This document shows, piece by piece, positions 18,584 through 27,524 of a stretch of 64,000 nt of DNA. The notes under the pieces are model-generated. The model saw nothing but the letters and a program-made list of their open reading frames with translations. It had not been told where the DNA came from and did not search any database. The position numbers and the translations under genes were made by a program. Origin of the DNA: Streptomyces bicolor (lineage in GTDB: Bacteria > Actinomycetota > Actinomycetes > Streptomycetales > Streptomycetaceae). Where the stretch lies: NCBI RefSeq assembly GCF_000719285.1, contig NZ_JOFS01000005.1:372001-436000 (forward strand), read 5' to 3'. Positions within the stretch are counted from its first letter, which is position 1. Each line of letters begins with the position of its first letter.

Positions 18584-19438
18584 ATGGATGTGGAGCTGAG
18601 GCAGTTGCGCTGCCTCGTCGCGATCGTCGACGAGGGCACCTTCACCGACGCCGCGATCGCCCTCGGCGTCTCCCAGGCGGCCGTCTCCCGTTCCCTCGCC
18701 TCCCTCGAACGCGCCCTGGGCGTACGGCTGTTGCGGCGGACCTCCCGCGAGGTGACGCCGACCGGCACCGGACTGCGGGTCCTGGCGCACGCCCGGCGCG
18801 TACTCGGCGAGGTGGACGACCTGGTCCGGGAGGCCGCCTCCGGGCACGACCGGCTGCGGATGGGCTACGCCTGGGCGGCGCTCGGCCGGCACACCCCGGC
18901 CTTCCAGCGTCGCTGGGCCGCCGCGCACCCGGCGACCGATCTGCAGCTCGTCCGCGTCAACTCGGCCACCGCGGGGCTCGCCGAGGCCGCCAGCGACCTG
19001 TCCGTCGTGCGCCGGCCGGTCGACGACCGGCGGTTCGACTCGGCCATCGTCGGGCTGGAGCGGCGGCTGTGCGCGGTGGCCGCCGACGACCCGCTGGCCC
19101 GGCGCCGCGCGGTCCGGCTGGCCGACCTCAGCGGCCGCACCCTCCTGGTCGACCGCCGCACCGGGACCACGACCACCGAACTGTGGCCGCCCGACTCGCG
19201 CCCGGCGACCGAGGAGATCCACGACGTCGACGACTGGCTCACGGTGATCGCCACCGGCCGCTGCGTCGGCATGACCGCCGAGGCCACGGCCCACCAGTAC
19301 CCGCGCCCCGGTGTCGTCTACCGGCCGGTGCGGGACGCCGAACCCGTCGCCGTCCGGCTGGCCTGGTGGCGCGACGACCCGCATCCCGCCGCGCAGGCGG
19401 CGATCGAGCTGCTCACCGCGCTGTACCGCGGAGACTGA
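18584..19438 (+). CDS. LysR-family transcriptional regulator
   Basis: 284 residues. The N-terminal winged helix is classical: MDVELRQLRCLVAIVDEG, FTDAAIALGVSQAAVSRSLA, LERALGVRLLRRTSREVTPT. The co-inducer-binding half follows from about residue 90. No ribosome site precedes ATG 18584, and TACGCT (18572-18577) at -12 suggests a leaderless mRNA. It is divergent from the EamA exporter and is expected to bind the 69-base gap and control export in response to the transported metabolite. Confidence 0.9.
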   Translation: MDVELRQLRCLVAIVDEGTFTDAAIALGVSQAAVSRSLASLERALGVRLLRRTSREVTPTGTGLRVLAHARRVLGEVDDLVREAASGHDRLRMGYAWAALGRHTPAFQRRWAAAHPATDLQLVRVNSATAGLAEAASDLSVVRRPVDDRRFDSAIVGLERRLCAVAADDPLARRRAVRLADLSGRTLLVDRRTGTTTTELWPPDSRPATEEIHDVDDWLTVIATGRCVGMTAEATAHQYPRPGVVYRPVRDAEPVAVRLAWWRDDPHPAAQAAIELLTALYRGD

Positions 19439-19916
19439 CGCCCCCGCCCCCGGGGATGCGCACGGGCCTGCGGTGGCGTGTCATGAGAGGTGTGGGGTGA
19501 GCCAGGGGTGCGTGTGGCGAGGCGCCCCGGGAAACGACGGGCGACGACACGGGGCGGGAAGGGCCCCATCCGCTTCTCGCGGATCCTGATTGCGCGGTGC
19601 ACGGCCGTGAGCCGCTTCTCCGCGTCGTTCCGGGTCCTTCCCGTCACCTCCAGCACACCACGGGCGCGGCGGATGCGCCAGGGCCGGTCGGCGCCCTTGC
19701 GGCAGAAGTGGGGCGCCCGGAGGTGACAAGGCGGGTCTGGCGGGTACCCATGAGCGGATCCCGCCCGGCGCGGGAGAGCCGTCGAGCGGAGGTGAGGAGG
19801 CCGTGCGGTTCGCCTTCCGTGACTTCGGCGCACGCGGGCATCCCCTGGATGCCGTACGCGCACGGTGCCGCCCCGCGCCCGGCCCGGTCGCCGTCCTGCC
19901 GCGGTCGGGGTGACCG
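19439..19916. other. intergenic region with one hairpin
   Basis: A 478-base gap between LysR and the HAD gene. ATCCGC-TTCTC-GCGGAT at 19568-19584 is a weak hairpin that could end the LysR transcript. A 36-codon frame from GTG 19803 to 19913 stops 3 bases before the HAD start and has GAGGAGG just ahead, so a leader peptide is conceivable but unsupported. No other gene is visible. Confidence 0.4.
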
Positions 19917-20690
19917 ATGCCCCCGCCCCGCAGTCCCGACACGTCCCGCGACGCGCTCGCCCCCGTCCTGCGCGCCGTACACGCCGTCGTCTTCGACACC
20001 GACGGCGTGATCACCGACTCGGCCAGGGTGCACGCCGCCGCCTGGAAGGAGGCCTTCGACGCCTTCCTGCGCGCCCACCCGCCCGAGGACCCCGCGCTTC
20101 GCCGCCCCTTCGACGAGCGGGACGACTATCTGCGCCACGTCGACGGCAAGTCCCGCCTCGACGGAGCGGCGGCCTTCCTCGCCGCGCGCGGCATCGAGAC
20201 GTCGGCGGACACGGTACGGGCCGTCGCCGCGGACAAGGAGCGCCTGTTCACGCGGCGGCTGCACGAGCAGGGCGTCGACGCCTACCCGGGGACGGTGCGG
20301 CTGGTGAAGGCGCTGCGCGCCGCGGGAGTGCCCCGGGCCGCCGCCTCCGCCTCCCGGCACGCCGGCGAGCTGCTGGACCGGGCAGGGGTACGCGACCTGT
20401 TCGACGCCCTGGTGGACGGCGGCGAGGCCGCCCGGCTGGGCCTGGCGGGCAAGCCGGAACCCGACCTGTTCCTGGAGGCGGTCCGCCGGCTCGGCGTCCC
20501 CGCCGACCGGGCCGCCGTCGTCGAGGACGCCCTGGCCGGCGTCGAGGCGGGCCGGCGCGGCGGCTTCGCCCTGGTGGTCGGCGTGGACCGGGCCGCCGGC
20601 GCGGACACCGGGGCGCGGCTGCTGCGGCACGGCGCCGACATCGTCGTACACGACCTCGGAGAACTCTGCGCGGGAGGAGCGCCGAAGTGA
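19917..20690 (+). CDS. HAD-superfamily beta-phosphoglucomutase
   Basis: 257 residues. Beta-PGM converts beta-glucose 1-phosphate to glucose 6-phosphate, the sugar phosphate released by inverting GH65 disaccharide phosphorylases. HAD motif I is VVFDTDGVITDS (nucleophilic Asp and acid/base Asp), the helical cap carries HVDGKSRLDG, motif II is AASASRHAGELL, motif III is the Lys in GKPEPDLF and motif IV is VVEDALAGVEAG. It overlaps the GH65 gene by 4 bases (GTGA), so the two are translationally coupled and act in one pathway. Confidence 0.9.
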   Translation: MPPPRSPDTSRDALAPVLRAVHAVVFDTDGVITDSARVHAAAWKEAFDAFLRAHPPEDPALRRPFDERDDYLRHVDGKSRLDGAAAFLAARGIETSADTVRAVAADKERLFTRRLHEQGVDAYPGTVRLVKALRAAGVPRAAASASRHAGELLDRAGVRDLFDALVDGGEAARLGLAGKPEPDLFLEAVRRLGVPADRAAVVEDALAGVEAGRRGGFALVVGVDRAAGADTGARLLRHGADIVVHDLGELCAGGAPK

Positions 20691-23086
20691 CCGACGACCG
20701 GAGCCCGCGGGCCGAAGCGACGGGCTGGAGCTGGGAGTACGAGGGCTATGTGCCCGCCGACGAACGCCTCCGGGAGTCGCTGTGCACGCTCGGCAACGGC
20801 TACTTCGCCACCCGGGGCGCGCTGCCCGAGTGCGCCGCGGACGACGTCCACTACCCGGGAACCTATGTGGCCGGCATCTACAACCGGCTCACCTCCGAGG
20901 TGGCCGGACGCCAGGTGGAGAACGAGGACATGGTCAACGTCCCCAACTGGCTGCCCCTGCGCTTCCGCATCCCCGACGGGAACTGGATCGTCCCCGACAC
21001 CACGCCCGTGCTCGAACACCGGCAGCTGCTGCGTCTGTCCGACGGGCTGCTGGAACGCCTGACGCGCTACGACCTCGGCTCAGGCCAGGCCTTGACGGTT
21101 CGTCAACTGCGGCTGGTGCACATGGCCGACCCTCATCTGGCGGCCCTGCGCACCGAGTTCACGGCCGAGGGGTTCTCCGGTCCGCTCGAGGTCGAGGCGG
21201 CCCTGGACGGCTCGGTCACCAACTCCGGCGTGCAGCGCTACCGGGACCTCGACGGCCGCCATCTGACCCACGTCCACACCGGTACCGCCACGCCGGACAC
21301 CGTCTGGCTGCGCTGCCGTACCCGCACCTCCGACACCCGGATCGGCATCGCGGCCCGGCTGAGCGTCGAGGCGTCGGTCACGACCCGCCACGAACGGCCG
21401 TACGCCCTCCAGCGCTTGACGCTCGACATGGTCTCCGGCCACACCGTCACCGTCGACAAGACAGTGGCCCTGCACACTTCCCGCGACCCGGCCATCAGCG
21501 ACCCGCTGCACGCCGCCGTCGACCGGGTGGGCCGGGCCCCCGGCTTCGAATCGCTGGCCCGGTCGCATCGCACCGCCTGGGGCCAGCTCTGGCGCCGTGC
21601 CGAACTCGACGTGCCGGGTGAGTCGGGCCGCATCCTGCGGCTGCACCTCTTCCATGTCCTGCAGACCCTCTCCCCGCACACCGCCGACCTCGACGTCGGC
21701 GTGCCCGCCCGGGGACTGCACGGCGAGGCCTACCGCGGGCACGTCTTCTGGGACGAACTGTTCGTCCTGCCCTTCCTCAACCTGCACTTCCCGGAGGTCT
21801 CCCGCGCCCTGCTCCGCTACCGCCACCGCCGCCTCGAACAGGCCCGCACCAGCGCCGAGGCGGTGGGCCGCCGGGGCGCGATGTACCCCTGGCAGAGCGG
21901 CAGCGACGGGCGTGAGGAGACCCAGCAACTGCATCTCAACCCGCGCTCGGGGCGCTGGCTGCCCGACCACTCCCGGCTCCAGCACCACGTCGGCTCGGCG
22001 ATCGCCTACAACGTGTGGCAGTACTGCGAGGCGAGCGGCGACACGGAGTTCCTGCACACCAAGGGCGCCGAGATGCTGTTGCACATCGCCCGCTTCTGGG
22101 CGGACAAGGCCGTCTACGACGACAGTCTGGGCCGCTACCGCATCAGGGGCGTCGTCGGCCCCGACGAGTACCACGAGTCCTATCCGGACGCCGACGCGCC
22201 CGGCCTCGACGACAACGCGTACACGAACGTCACCGCCGCCTGGGTGCTCGCCCGCACTCTGGAACTGCTCGACATCCTCCCCGAGCCCCGCCGCCGCGAA
22301 CTCGTCGAACGCACCGGCCTGGACGGGGGCGAACTCGAACGGTGGGACGACGTCTCGCGCACGGTCCACGTCCCGCTCCACGACGACGTCATCAGCCAGT
22401 TCGCCGGCTACGGCGACCTCGCCGAACTCGACTGGCACGGCTACCGCGAACGGTACGGCGACATCCGGCGCCTCGACCGGATCCTGGAGGCGGAGGGCGA
22501 CACCGTCAACCGCTACCAGGCCTCCAAACAGGCCGACGTCCTGATGCTGGGCTACCTCTTCGCACCGGCCGAACTGGGGGGCCTGTTCCGCAGGCTGGGG
22601 GTCCGGCTGGACGAGGACATGTGGCGGCGCACCGTGGACTACTACATGCACCGCACCAGCCACGGCTCCACCCTCAGCGGCCTGGTCCACGGCTGGGTGC
22701 TGGCCCGGTGCCGGCGCGAGGAGGCGTGGAAGTTCTGCCAGGAGGCGCTCCAGGGCGACATCGCCGACGTGCAGGGCGGCACCACCGGCGAGGGCATCCA
22801 TCTGGGTGCCATGGCCGGCACCCTCGACCTCGTCCAGCGCGGGCTGACCGGCCTGGAGACCCGGCGCGGCGCCCTGTGGCTCGACCCCGTGCCGCTGCCC
22901 GAGCTGTCCTCCTACGGGTTCGCCCTGCGCTACCAGGGCAACTGGGGCGTACGGCTGCGTCTGGAACGCGGACTGCTGGAGATCGCGGTGCCGTCGCACG
23001 ACGTCACACCGATCCACGTACGGCTGCCGGGCCGCGAGGTGGCCATTCAGCCGGGCGAGACGGGGCGGCTGGTCCTGCCCGAGTGA
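20687..23086 (+). CDS. GH65 disaccharide phosphorylase
   Basis: 799 residues from GTG 20687, with GGGAGGAG upstream and a 4-base overlap with the phosphoglucomutase gene. GH65 enzymes split maltose, trehalose, kojibiose or nigerose with phosphate, giving beta-glucose 1-phosphate. The N-terminal beta-sandwich starts TLGNGYFATRGALPE. The (alpha/alpha)6 barrel includes FWDELFVLPFL, the general acid Glu (about 494) in GPDEYHESYPDADAPG, and KQADVLMLGYLF; the phosphate-site HRTSHGSTLSGLVH pattern follows. The exact disaccharide cannot be fixed by eye; maltose or trehalose is most likely. There is no signal peptide, so it acts in the cytoplasm. Confidence 0.9.
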   Translation: MTDDRSPRAEATGWSWEYEGYVPADERLRESLCTLGNGYFATRGALPECAADDVHYPGTYVAGIYNRLTSEVAGRQVENEDMVNVPNWLPLRFRIPDGNWIVPDTTPVLEHRQLLRLSDGLLERLTRYDLGSGQALTVRQLRLVHMADPHLAALRTEFTAEGFSGPLEVEAALDGSVTNSGVQRYRDLDGRHLTHVHTGTATPDTVWLRCRTRTSDTRIGIAARLSVEASVTTRHERPYALQRLTLDMVSGHTVTVDKTVALHTSRDPAISDPLHAAVDRVGRAPGFESLARSHRTAWGQLWRRAELDVPGESGRILRLHLFHVLQTLSPHTADLDVGVPARGLHGEAYRGHVFWDELFVLPFLNLHFPEVSRALLRYRHRRLEQARTSAEAVGRRGAMYPWQSGSDGREETQQLHLNPRSGRWLPDHSRLQHHVGSAIAYNVWQYCEASGDTEFLHTKGAEMLLHIARFWADKAVYDDSLGRYRIRGVVGPDEYHESYPDADAPGLDDNAYTNVTAAWVLARTLELLDILPEPRRRELVERTGLDGGELERWDDVSRTVHVPLHDDVISQFAGYGDLAELDWHGYRERYGDIRRLDRILEAEGDTVNRYQASKQADVLMLGYLFAPAELGGLFRRLGVRLDEDMWRRTVDYYMHRTSHGSTLSGLVHGWVLARCRREEAWKFCQEALQGDIADVQGGTTGEGIHLGAMAGTLDLVQRGLTGLETRRGALWLDPVPLPELSSYGFALRYQGNWGVRLRLERGLLEIAVPSHDVTPIHVRLPGREVAIQPGETGRLVLPE

Positions 23087-23225
23087 ACCGGGCCTGTGCG
23101 GGAGGCGGTCGCCGGAGAGAGGCTGGGAGACAACAGCCGACGGTCCGGTAGACGCGTGGAGCGGCCTCGGCTCCGGCGCGGAGGTGTCGTACGGCCCGCG
23201 GATCCGGTACGGAAAGGGGAGCGCG

Positions 23226-24107
23226 ATGAACGGCCCGGTTGTCGTGGGGGTGGACGGTTCGCCGTCGAGTCTGGCGGCTGTGGAGGTCGCGGCGCGCGAG
23301 GCCGGGCTGCGGGGCGTGGGGCTGCGGCTGGTGCACGCCTTCGGCTGGCCGGCCGCGCACATCCCGCACGGCGGGCGGCTGTGGGAACCGGGCGGCGGCG
23401 GGGTGCGCGAGTTGATCGACGGCACGCTCGCCAAGGCCGAGCGGAGCGTCCACGAGACGGCGCCCGGCGTCGAGGTCATGCGCGAGATCGTCGTCGGCGA
23501 GCCGGTGACCGTGCTGGAGATCGAGTCGCGGACCGCGTCCCTGGTCGTGGTCGGCAGCCGGGGCCTGAGCCGGTTCGGCGCGCTGCTGCTCGGCTCCACC
23601 GCCGGTCATCTGGCCGCGCACGCCGCCTGTCCGGTGCTGGTGGTGCGCGGCAGGCCGAATCCGGGCGGGCCGGTCCTGCTCGCCGTCGACGGCTCGCCCG
23701 CGGCCCGGGGCGCCGTCGAGTTCGCCTTCGCCCAGGCGGCCACGCATGGCACGCATCTGGTGGCGCTGCATGCCTGGAGCACCCGGACCGAGCGGGCCTA
23801 CGACGCCCCGGCCGACCCGCCCTTCGTGACCTACGACGAGGAGCGGCTGCGCGACGAGGAGGAGCGGGTGCTCGCCGAGGCGCTGGGCGGGCTGCGCGAG
23901 CGCTACCCCGAGGTCGCCGTGGACCGCAGGCTGGTGCGCGGCCGGATCCGCCACACCCTCATTGAGGCCAGCGCCGACGCCGGGCTCGTGGTGGCCGGGG
24001 CGCGCGGCCGGGGCGGGTTCGCCGGGCTGCTCCTGGGCTCGGTCAGCCAGGCCCTGCTGCACCACGCGCACTGCCCGGTCGCCGTCGTCCGGTCCGGGGA
24101 GGAGTGA
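23226..24107 (+). CDS. tandem universal stress protein
   Basis: 293 residues in two UspA domains, about 1-145 and 150-293. ATG 23226 follows GGAAAGGGGA. Each domain starts VVGVDGSPSS or LLAVDGSPAA and carries the ATP-binding loop G-2x-G-9x-G-S/T: GSRGLSRFGALLLGST in the first and GARGRGGFAGLLLGSV in the second. Such tandem Usp proteins bind ATP and are induced on stress or hypoxia in actinobacteria. Neighbours include PPK2 and respiratory genes, consistent with an energy-stress group, but its own regulation is not visible. Confidence 0.9.
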   Translation: MNGPVVVGVDGSPSSLAAVEVAAREAGLRGVGLRLVHAFGWPAAHIPHGGRLWEPGGGGVRELIDGTLAKAERSVHETAPGVEVMREIVVGEPVTVLEIESRTASLVVVGSRGLSRFGALLLGSTAGHLAAHAACPVLVVRGRPNPGGPVLLAVDGSPAARGAVEFAFAQAATHGTHLVALHAWSTRTERAYDAPADPPFVTYDEERLRDEEERVLAEALGGLRERYPEVAVDRRLVRGRIRHTLIEASADAGLVVAGARGRGGFAGLLLGSVSQALLHHAHCPVAVVRSGEE

Positions 24108-24134
24108 GCGCGGTGAGCCGCCCCTGCGCCGGGC

Positions 24135-24938
24135 TCAGAGGTCGGCCGCGTGGTCCGGAACGTAGTTCTGCAGATCGCGCGGCGGTCGCTGGTAGCCGGT
24201 CGACTCCGGCCGCTCGGGCAGGTCCAGGACCGGGGGGAGCACGTCCTTGTACGGCACGGAGTCCAGCAGATGGGCGATCATGTTCAGCCGGGCCCGGCGC
24301 TTGTCGTCGCTCTCGACGACGTACCACGGCGCCTCGGAGATGTCTGTGTGCACCATCATCTCGTCCTTGGCCCGGGAGTACTCCTCCCAGCGGGTGATCG
24401 ACTCCAGGTCCATCGGCGACAGCTTCCAGCGCCGCAGCGGGTCCTCCAGGCGGCGCCGGAAGCGGTCCTGCTGCTCCTCGTCGCTCACCGAGAACCAGTA
24501 CTTGCGCAGCAGGATCCCCGCCTCCACCAGCATCCGCTCGAAGATGGGGCACTGACGCAGGAAGAGCTGGTACTCCTCCTTGCTGCAAAAACCCATGACG
24601 TGCTCGACACCGGCCCGGTTGTACCAGCTGCGGTCGAACAGCACGATCTCCCCGGCGGCCGGCAGATGCCCGATGTAGCGCTGGAAGTACCACTGGGTGC
24701 GCTCGCGCTCGGTCGGCTTGGGCAGCGCCGCGATCCGCGCCACCCGCGGATTGAGGTGCTCCGTGACCCGCTTGATGGTGCCGCCCTTGCCCGCCGCGTC
24801 CCGCCCCTCGAAGATCACGACCAGCCGGGCGCCCTCCGTCCGCACCCACTCCTGCAACTTCACCAATTCCGTCTGCAGGCGCAGCAGTTCCTTCTCGTAC
24901 GTCTTGCGCGGCAGCTTCTCCGCCTTGTCGCCGGCCAT
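24135..24938 (-). CDS. ppk2: polyphosphate kinase 2
   Basis: 267 residues, one PPK2 domain. PPK2 enzymes use polyphosphate to phosphorylate nucleoside mono- or diphosphates. Walker A is VIFEGRDAAGKGGTIKR, Walker B is IVLFDRSWYNRAGVEHVMGF, and the lid has FRRRLEDPLRRWKLSPMD. A single domain of this length fits class I (ADP to ATP or GDP to GTP) or class III; class II cannot be excluded. ATG 24936-24938 gives a natural start (MAGDKAEKLPRKTYEKEL), though no good ribosome site precedes it. It is convergent with the Usp gene. Confidence 0.92.
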   Translation of the reverse strand: MAGDKAEKLPRKTYEKELLRLQTELVKLQEWVRTEGARLVVIFEGRDAAGKGGTIKRVTEHLNPRVARIAALPKPTERERTQWYFQRYIGHLPAAGEIVLFDRSWYNRAGVEHVMGFCSKEEYQLFLRQCPIFERMLVEAGILLRKYWFSVSDEEQQDRFRRRLEDPLRRWKLSPMDLESITRWEEYSRAKDEMMVHTDISEAPWYVVESDDKRRARLNMIAHLLDSVPYKDVLPPVLDLPERPESTGYQRPPRDLQNYVPDHAADL

Positions 24939-24988
24939 GAACAGCACGGTACTGACCCGCGCTGAGCGGCGCACCCCATGATGGGTTC

Positions 24989-25330
24989 ATGGACGATGCC
25001 GATCCACACATTCACGTCGAGCTGAGCGCGCCCCGTCACGACGCCCGCGTTCGCGACCTCCTGGCCGGCACGTTCGGCCTGGTCGGCGATCTGCCGGAGG
25101 ACGTCGCCACCGGCTGCGGGCTGCGGGTGCCGTATGCGATGACCTCGCCGCGGCCCGAGAGCGTCACCTGCCTGACCTGCCGCGAGCACGGCCACGCCCA
25201 GCACCTCCGCCTGGCCGAGCAGATCGAACGGCTGGGTGCCATGCCGGGCGCCGTCGTCACCTCGGCGGAGGCGGGCCGGGTCGCGGAGCACCACCGGGAG
25301 CTCGCGCGGAGGTTCGGCGAAGGCGGCTGA
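24989..25330 (+). CDS. small conserved protein of unknown function
   Basis: 113 residues, cytoplasmic. PHIHVELSAPRHDARVRDLL opens it; a middle segment has CLTCREHGHAQHLRLAEQIE with two Cys and three His, which might bind a metal or be incidental. The C-terminal third is helical and charged. No strong ribosome site precedes the ATG, which lies 50 bases from the divergent ppk2 start. I recognise no domain. It precedes ctaD by 65 bases but nothing ties it to respiration. Confidence 0.55.
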   Translation: MDDADPHIHVELSAPRHDARVRDLLAGTFGLVGDLPEDVATGCGLRVPYAMTSPRPESVTCLTCREHGHAQHLRLAEQIERLGAMPGAVVTSAEAGRVAEHHRELARRFGEGG

Positions 25331-25395
25331 GGCGCACGGGTGAATGCCCCGGCGCCCAGGACTGACGCCACCACAGCCGGGGTACCCAGCGCCGC

Positions 25396-27051
25396 ATGGC
25401 GGTGGAGAGCAGGGCCGGGCGGCAGCAGGCGGCACCGCACCGGTCGCGCGCGGGCCTCGGCCGGGCGTTGGTGCGGTGGGCGACGACTACCGACCACAAG
25501 GTGATCGGCAACCTCTACCTGACGACCAGCTTCGGCTTCTTCCTCCTCGGCGGTGTCCTGGCGCTGCTGATGCGCGCCGAACTCGCCCGCCCCGGCCTGC
25601 AGTTGTTCAGCAACGACCAGTACAACCAGCTGTTCACCGTGCACGGCACGATCATGATGCTGCTGTTCGCGACCCCGCTGTTCGCCGGGTTCGCCAACGC
25701 CGTCATGCCACTCCAGATCGGCGCCCCGGACGTGGCGTTCCCGCGGCTGAACGCGCTGTCGTACTGGCTGTACCTGGGCGGCGGTCTGATGGTCGTGTCC
25801 GGCTTCCTCGTGCCCGGCGGAGCCGCGAGTTTCGGCTGGTTCGCCTACGCGCCCCTCAACAGTGCCGTGCGCAGCCCCGGCTCGGGTGGCGATCTGTGGA
25901 CCATGGGACTGGTGTTGACCGGTGTGTCCACCACGCTCGGCGCGGTCAACTTCATCACCACGATCCTGTGCCTGCGCGCCCCCGGCATGACCATGTTCCG
26001 GATGCCGTTGTTCACCTGGAACGTGCTGTTCACCTCGATCCTCATCCTGCCCGCGTTCCCCGTCCTCACCGCCGCCCTGCTGGCCCTGGAGGCGGACCGC
26101 AAGTTCGGGGCGCACATCTACGACTCGGCGAGCGGCGGCGCGCTGCTGTGGCAGCACCTGTTCTGGTTCTTCGGGCATCCCGAGGTGTACATCGTGGCGC
26201 TGCCGTTCTTCGGGATCATCTCCGAGATCATCCCGGTGTTCAGCCGCAAACCGCTCTTCAGCTACCTCGGCCTCATCGGCGCCACCATCGTCATCACCAT
26301 GCTGTCCGCCGTGGTGTGGGCCCACCACATGTTCGCGACCGGTGCCGTGCTGCTGCCCTTCTTCTCCCTGATGTCGTTCCTCATCGCCGTGCCGACCGGC
26401 ATCAAGTTCTTCGCCTGGATCGGCACCATGTGGAAGGGCTCACTGTCCTTCGAGACGCCGATGCTCTGGGCGATGGGGTTTCTCGTGACGTTCCTGCTGG
26501 GCGGCATGAGCGGCGTGCTCATCGCCTCACCGCCGCTGGACTTCCACCTCACGGACACGTACTTCATCGTCGCCCATCTGCACTACGTACTCTTCGGCAC
26601 CGTCGTGTTCTCGATGTTCGGCGGCTTCTACTTCTGGTGGCCGAAGCTCACCGGCAAGCTGCTCGACGAACGCCTCGGCAAGATCCACTTCTGGACGCTC
26701 TTCGTCGGCTTCCAGACCACGTTCCTGGTCCAGCACTGGCTCGGCGAGCAGGGCATGCCACGCCGCTACGCCGACTACCTGGCCGTCGACGGTTTCACGG
26801 CCCTGAACACCATCAGCTCCATCGGCGCGTTCCTGCTCGGCCTGTCCACCCTGCCGTTCCTCTACAACGTCTGGCGCACCGCCCACCACGGCCGGCGGGT
26901 GGACCGAAGCGACCCCTGGGGCTACGGCCGCTCCCTCGAGTGGGCCACCACGTGCCCGCCCCCACGCCACAACTTCACGGCGATGCCCCGGATCCGCTCC
27001 GAGTCCCCGGCGTTCGAGCTGCACCACCCGGACATCGTCAAGGAGGGCTGA
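25396..27051 (+). CDS. ctaD: cytochrome c oxidase subunit I
   Basis: 551 residues with twelve predicted membrane helices. This is the catalytic subunit of aa3-type oxidase holding haem a, haem a3 and CuB. Ligands visible include the haem a His in [10 protein letters not shown], the CuB region [19 protein letters not shown] with its Tyr, the CuB His pair in [11 protein letters not shown], and the haem a3/haem a histidines in [19 protein letters not shown] and TGIKFFAW are also typical. It overlaps ctaF by one base. The ctaC, ctaE and qcrCA partners are absent nearby, so this is probably a second copy of the oxidase core. Confidence 0.93.
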   Translation: MAVESRAGRQQAAPHRSRAGLGRALVRWATTTDHKVIGNLYLTTSFGFFLLGGVLALLMRAELARPGLQLFSNDQYNQLFTVHGTIMMLLFATPLFAGFANAVMPLQIGAPDVAFPRLNALSYWLYLGGGLMVVSGFLVPGGAASFGWFAYAPLNSAVRSPGSGGDLWTMGLVLTGVSTTLGAVNFITTILCLRAPGMTMFRMPLFTWNVLFTSILILPAFPVLTAALLALEADRKFGAHIYDSASGGALLWQHLFWFFGHPEVYIVALPFFGIISEIIPVFSRKPLFSYLGLIGATIVITMLSAVVWAHHMFATGAVLLPFFSLMSFLIAVPTGIKFFAWIGTMWKGSLSFETPMLWAMGFLVTFLLGGMSGVLIASPPLDFHLTDTYFIVAHLHYVLFGTVVFSMFGGFYFWWPKLTGKLLDERLGKIHFWTLFVGFQTTFLVQHWLGEQGMPRRYADYLAVDGFTALNTISSIGAFLLGLSTLPFLYNVWRTAHHGRRVDRSDPWGYGRSLEWATTCPPPRHNFTAMPRIRSESPAFELHHPDIVKEG

Positions 27052-27524
27052 TGCGGACCGAATCCCGTCTGTTCATCGGCGTCGCGGCGTTCTTCCTCGT
27101 CACGGCCGTCGGCTACGGCTGGCGCTCCAGGGAACCCGCGGGCACCGCCGTACTGATCGTCGCCTTCCTGATGGCCGCGCTCGTCGCGTTCTTCCTGCAC
27201 ATGCAGTACCGCAGGCGCGGCCTGCGCGCCCAGGACCGCCGGGATGCCGAGATCGCCGACACAGCGGGCCCGCTGGACTTCTTCTCGCCGCACAGCCCCT
27301 GGCCGATCACGACCGCCGTGGGTTCCGTCCTGGCGGCGCTCGGCGTGGTCTACGGTCTGTGGCTCTTCCTGCTGGGCCTCGGTGTACTCGGCCACGGGGT
27401 GTTCGGGATGGTCTTCCAGCACGCGGGACGGGGCGGTCACGCGGGGCGGGGCGGTCACGCGGGGCGGGACGTTCAGCGCTCCAACTCACCCGCGGACGGC
27501 TCCGGTTCCTCCTCGACGCGGTAG
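27051..27524 (+). CDS. ctaF: actinobacterial cytochrome c oxidase subunit IV
   Basis: 157 residues. CtaF is the small actinobacterial oxidase subunit beside CtaD. The ATG at 27051 shares its A with the ctaD stop (TGATG). Helices VAAFFLVTAVGYGW, AVLIVAFLMAALVAFFLHMQ, TAVGSVLAALGVVYGL and LFLLGLGVLGHGVFGMV fit the family, as does the PHSPWP motif between pairs. Beyond residue 120 the normal protein ends; here it continues through the repeats HAGRGG-HAGRGG-HAGRD made by an 18-bp tandem repeat and into the 3' end of qcrB on the other strand. The tail is probably a recent, non-functional extension. Confidence 0.87.
   Translation: MRTESRLFIGVAAFFLVTAVGYGWRSREPAGTAVLIVAFLMAALVAFFLHMQYRRRGLRAQDRRDAEIADTAGPLDFFSPHSPWPITTAVGSVLAALGVVYGLWLFLLGLGVLGHGVFGMVFQHAGRGGHAGRGGHAGRDVQRSNSPADGSGSSSTR
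27421..27471. repeat. 18-bp tandem repeat in the ctaF tail
   Basis: Unit ACGCGGGGCGGGGCGGTC, with almost three copies at 27421-27438, 27439-27456 and 27457-27471 (partial). It encodes the six-residue repeat HAGRGG and lies immediately before the tail-to-tail overlap with qcrB. Replication slippage here would lengthen or shorten the CtaF tail. Confidence 0.75.

Noticed and set aside
19803..19913. 36-codon open frame just before the phosphoglucomutase gene
   Set aside because: It has a possible ribosome site but no identifiable product or conservation evidence; mentioned only as a possible leader peptide.
21080..23599. Very long open frame on the minus strand opposite the GH65 gene
   Set aside because: Such antisense frames are expected opposite high-GC genes with codon bias; the product has no recognisable motif and the GH65 frame has all family motifs.
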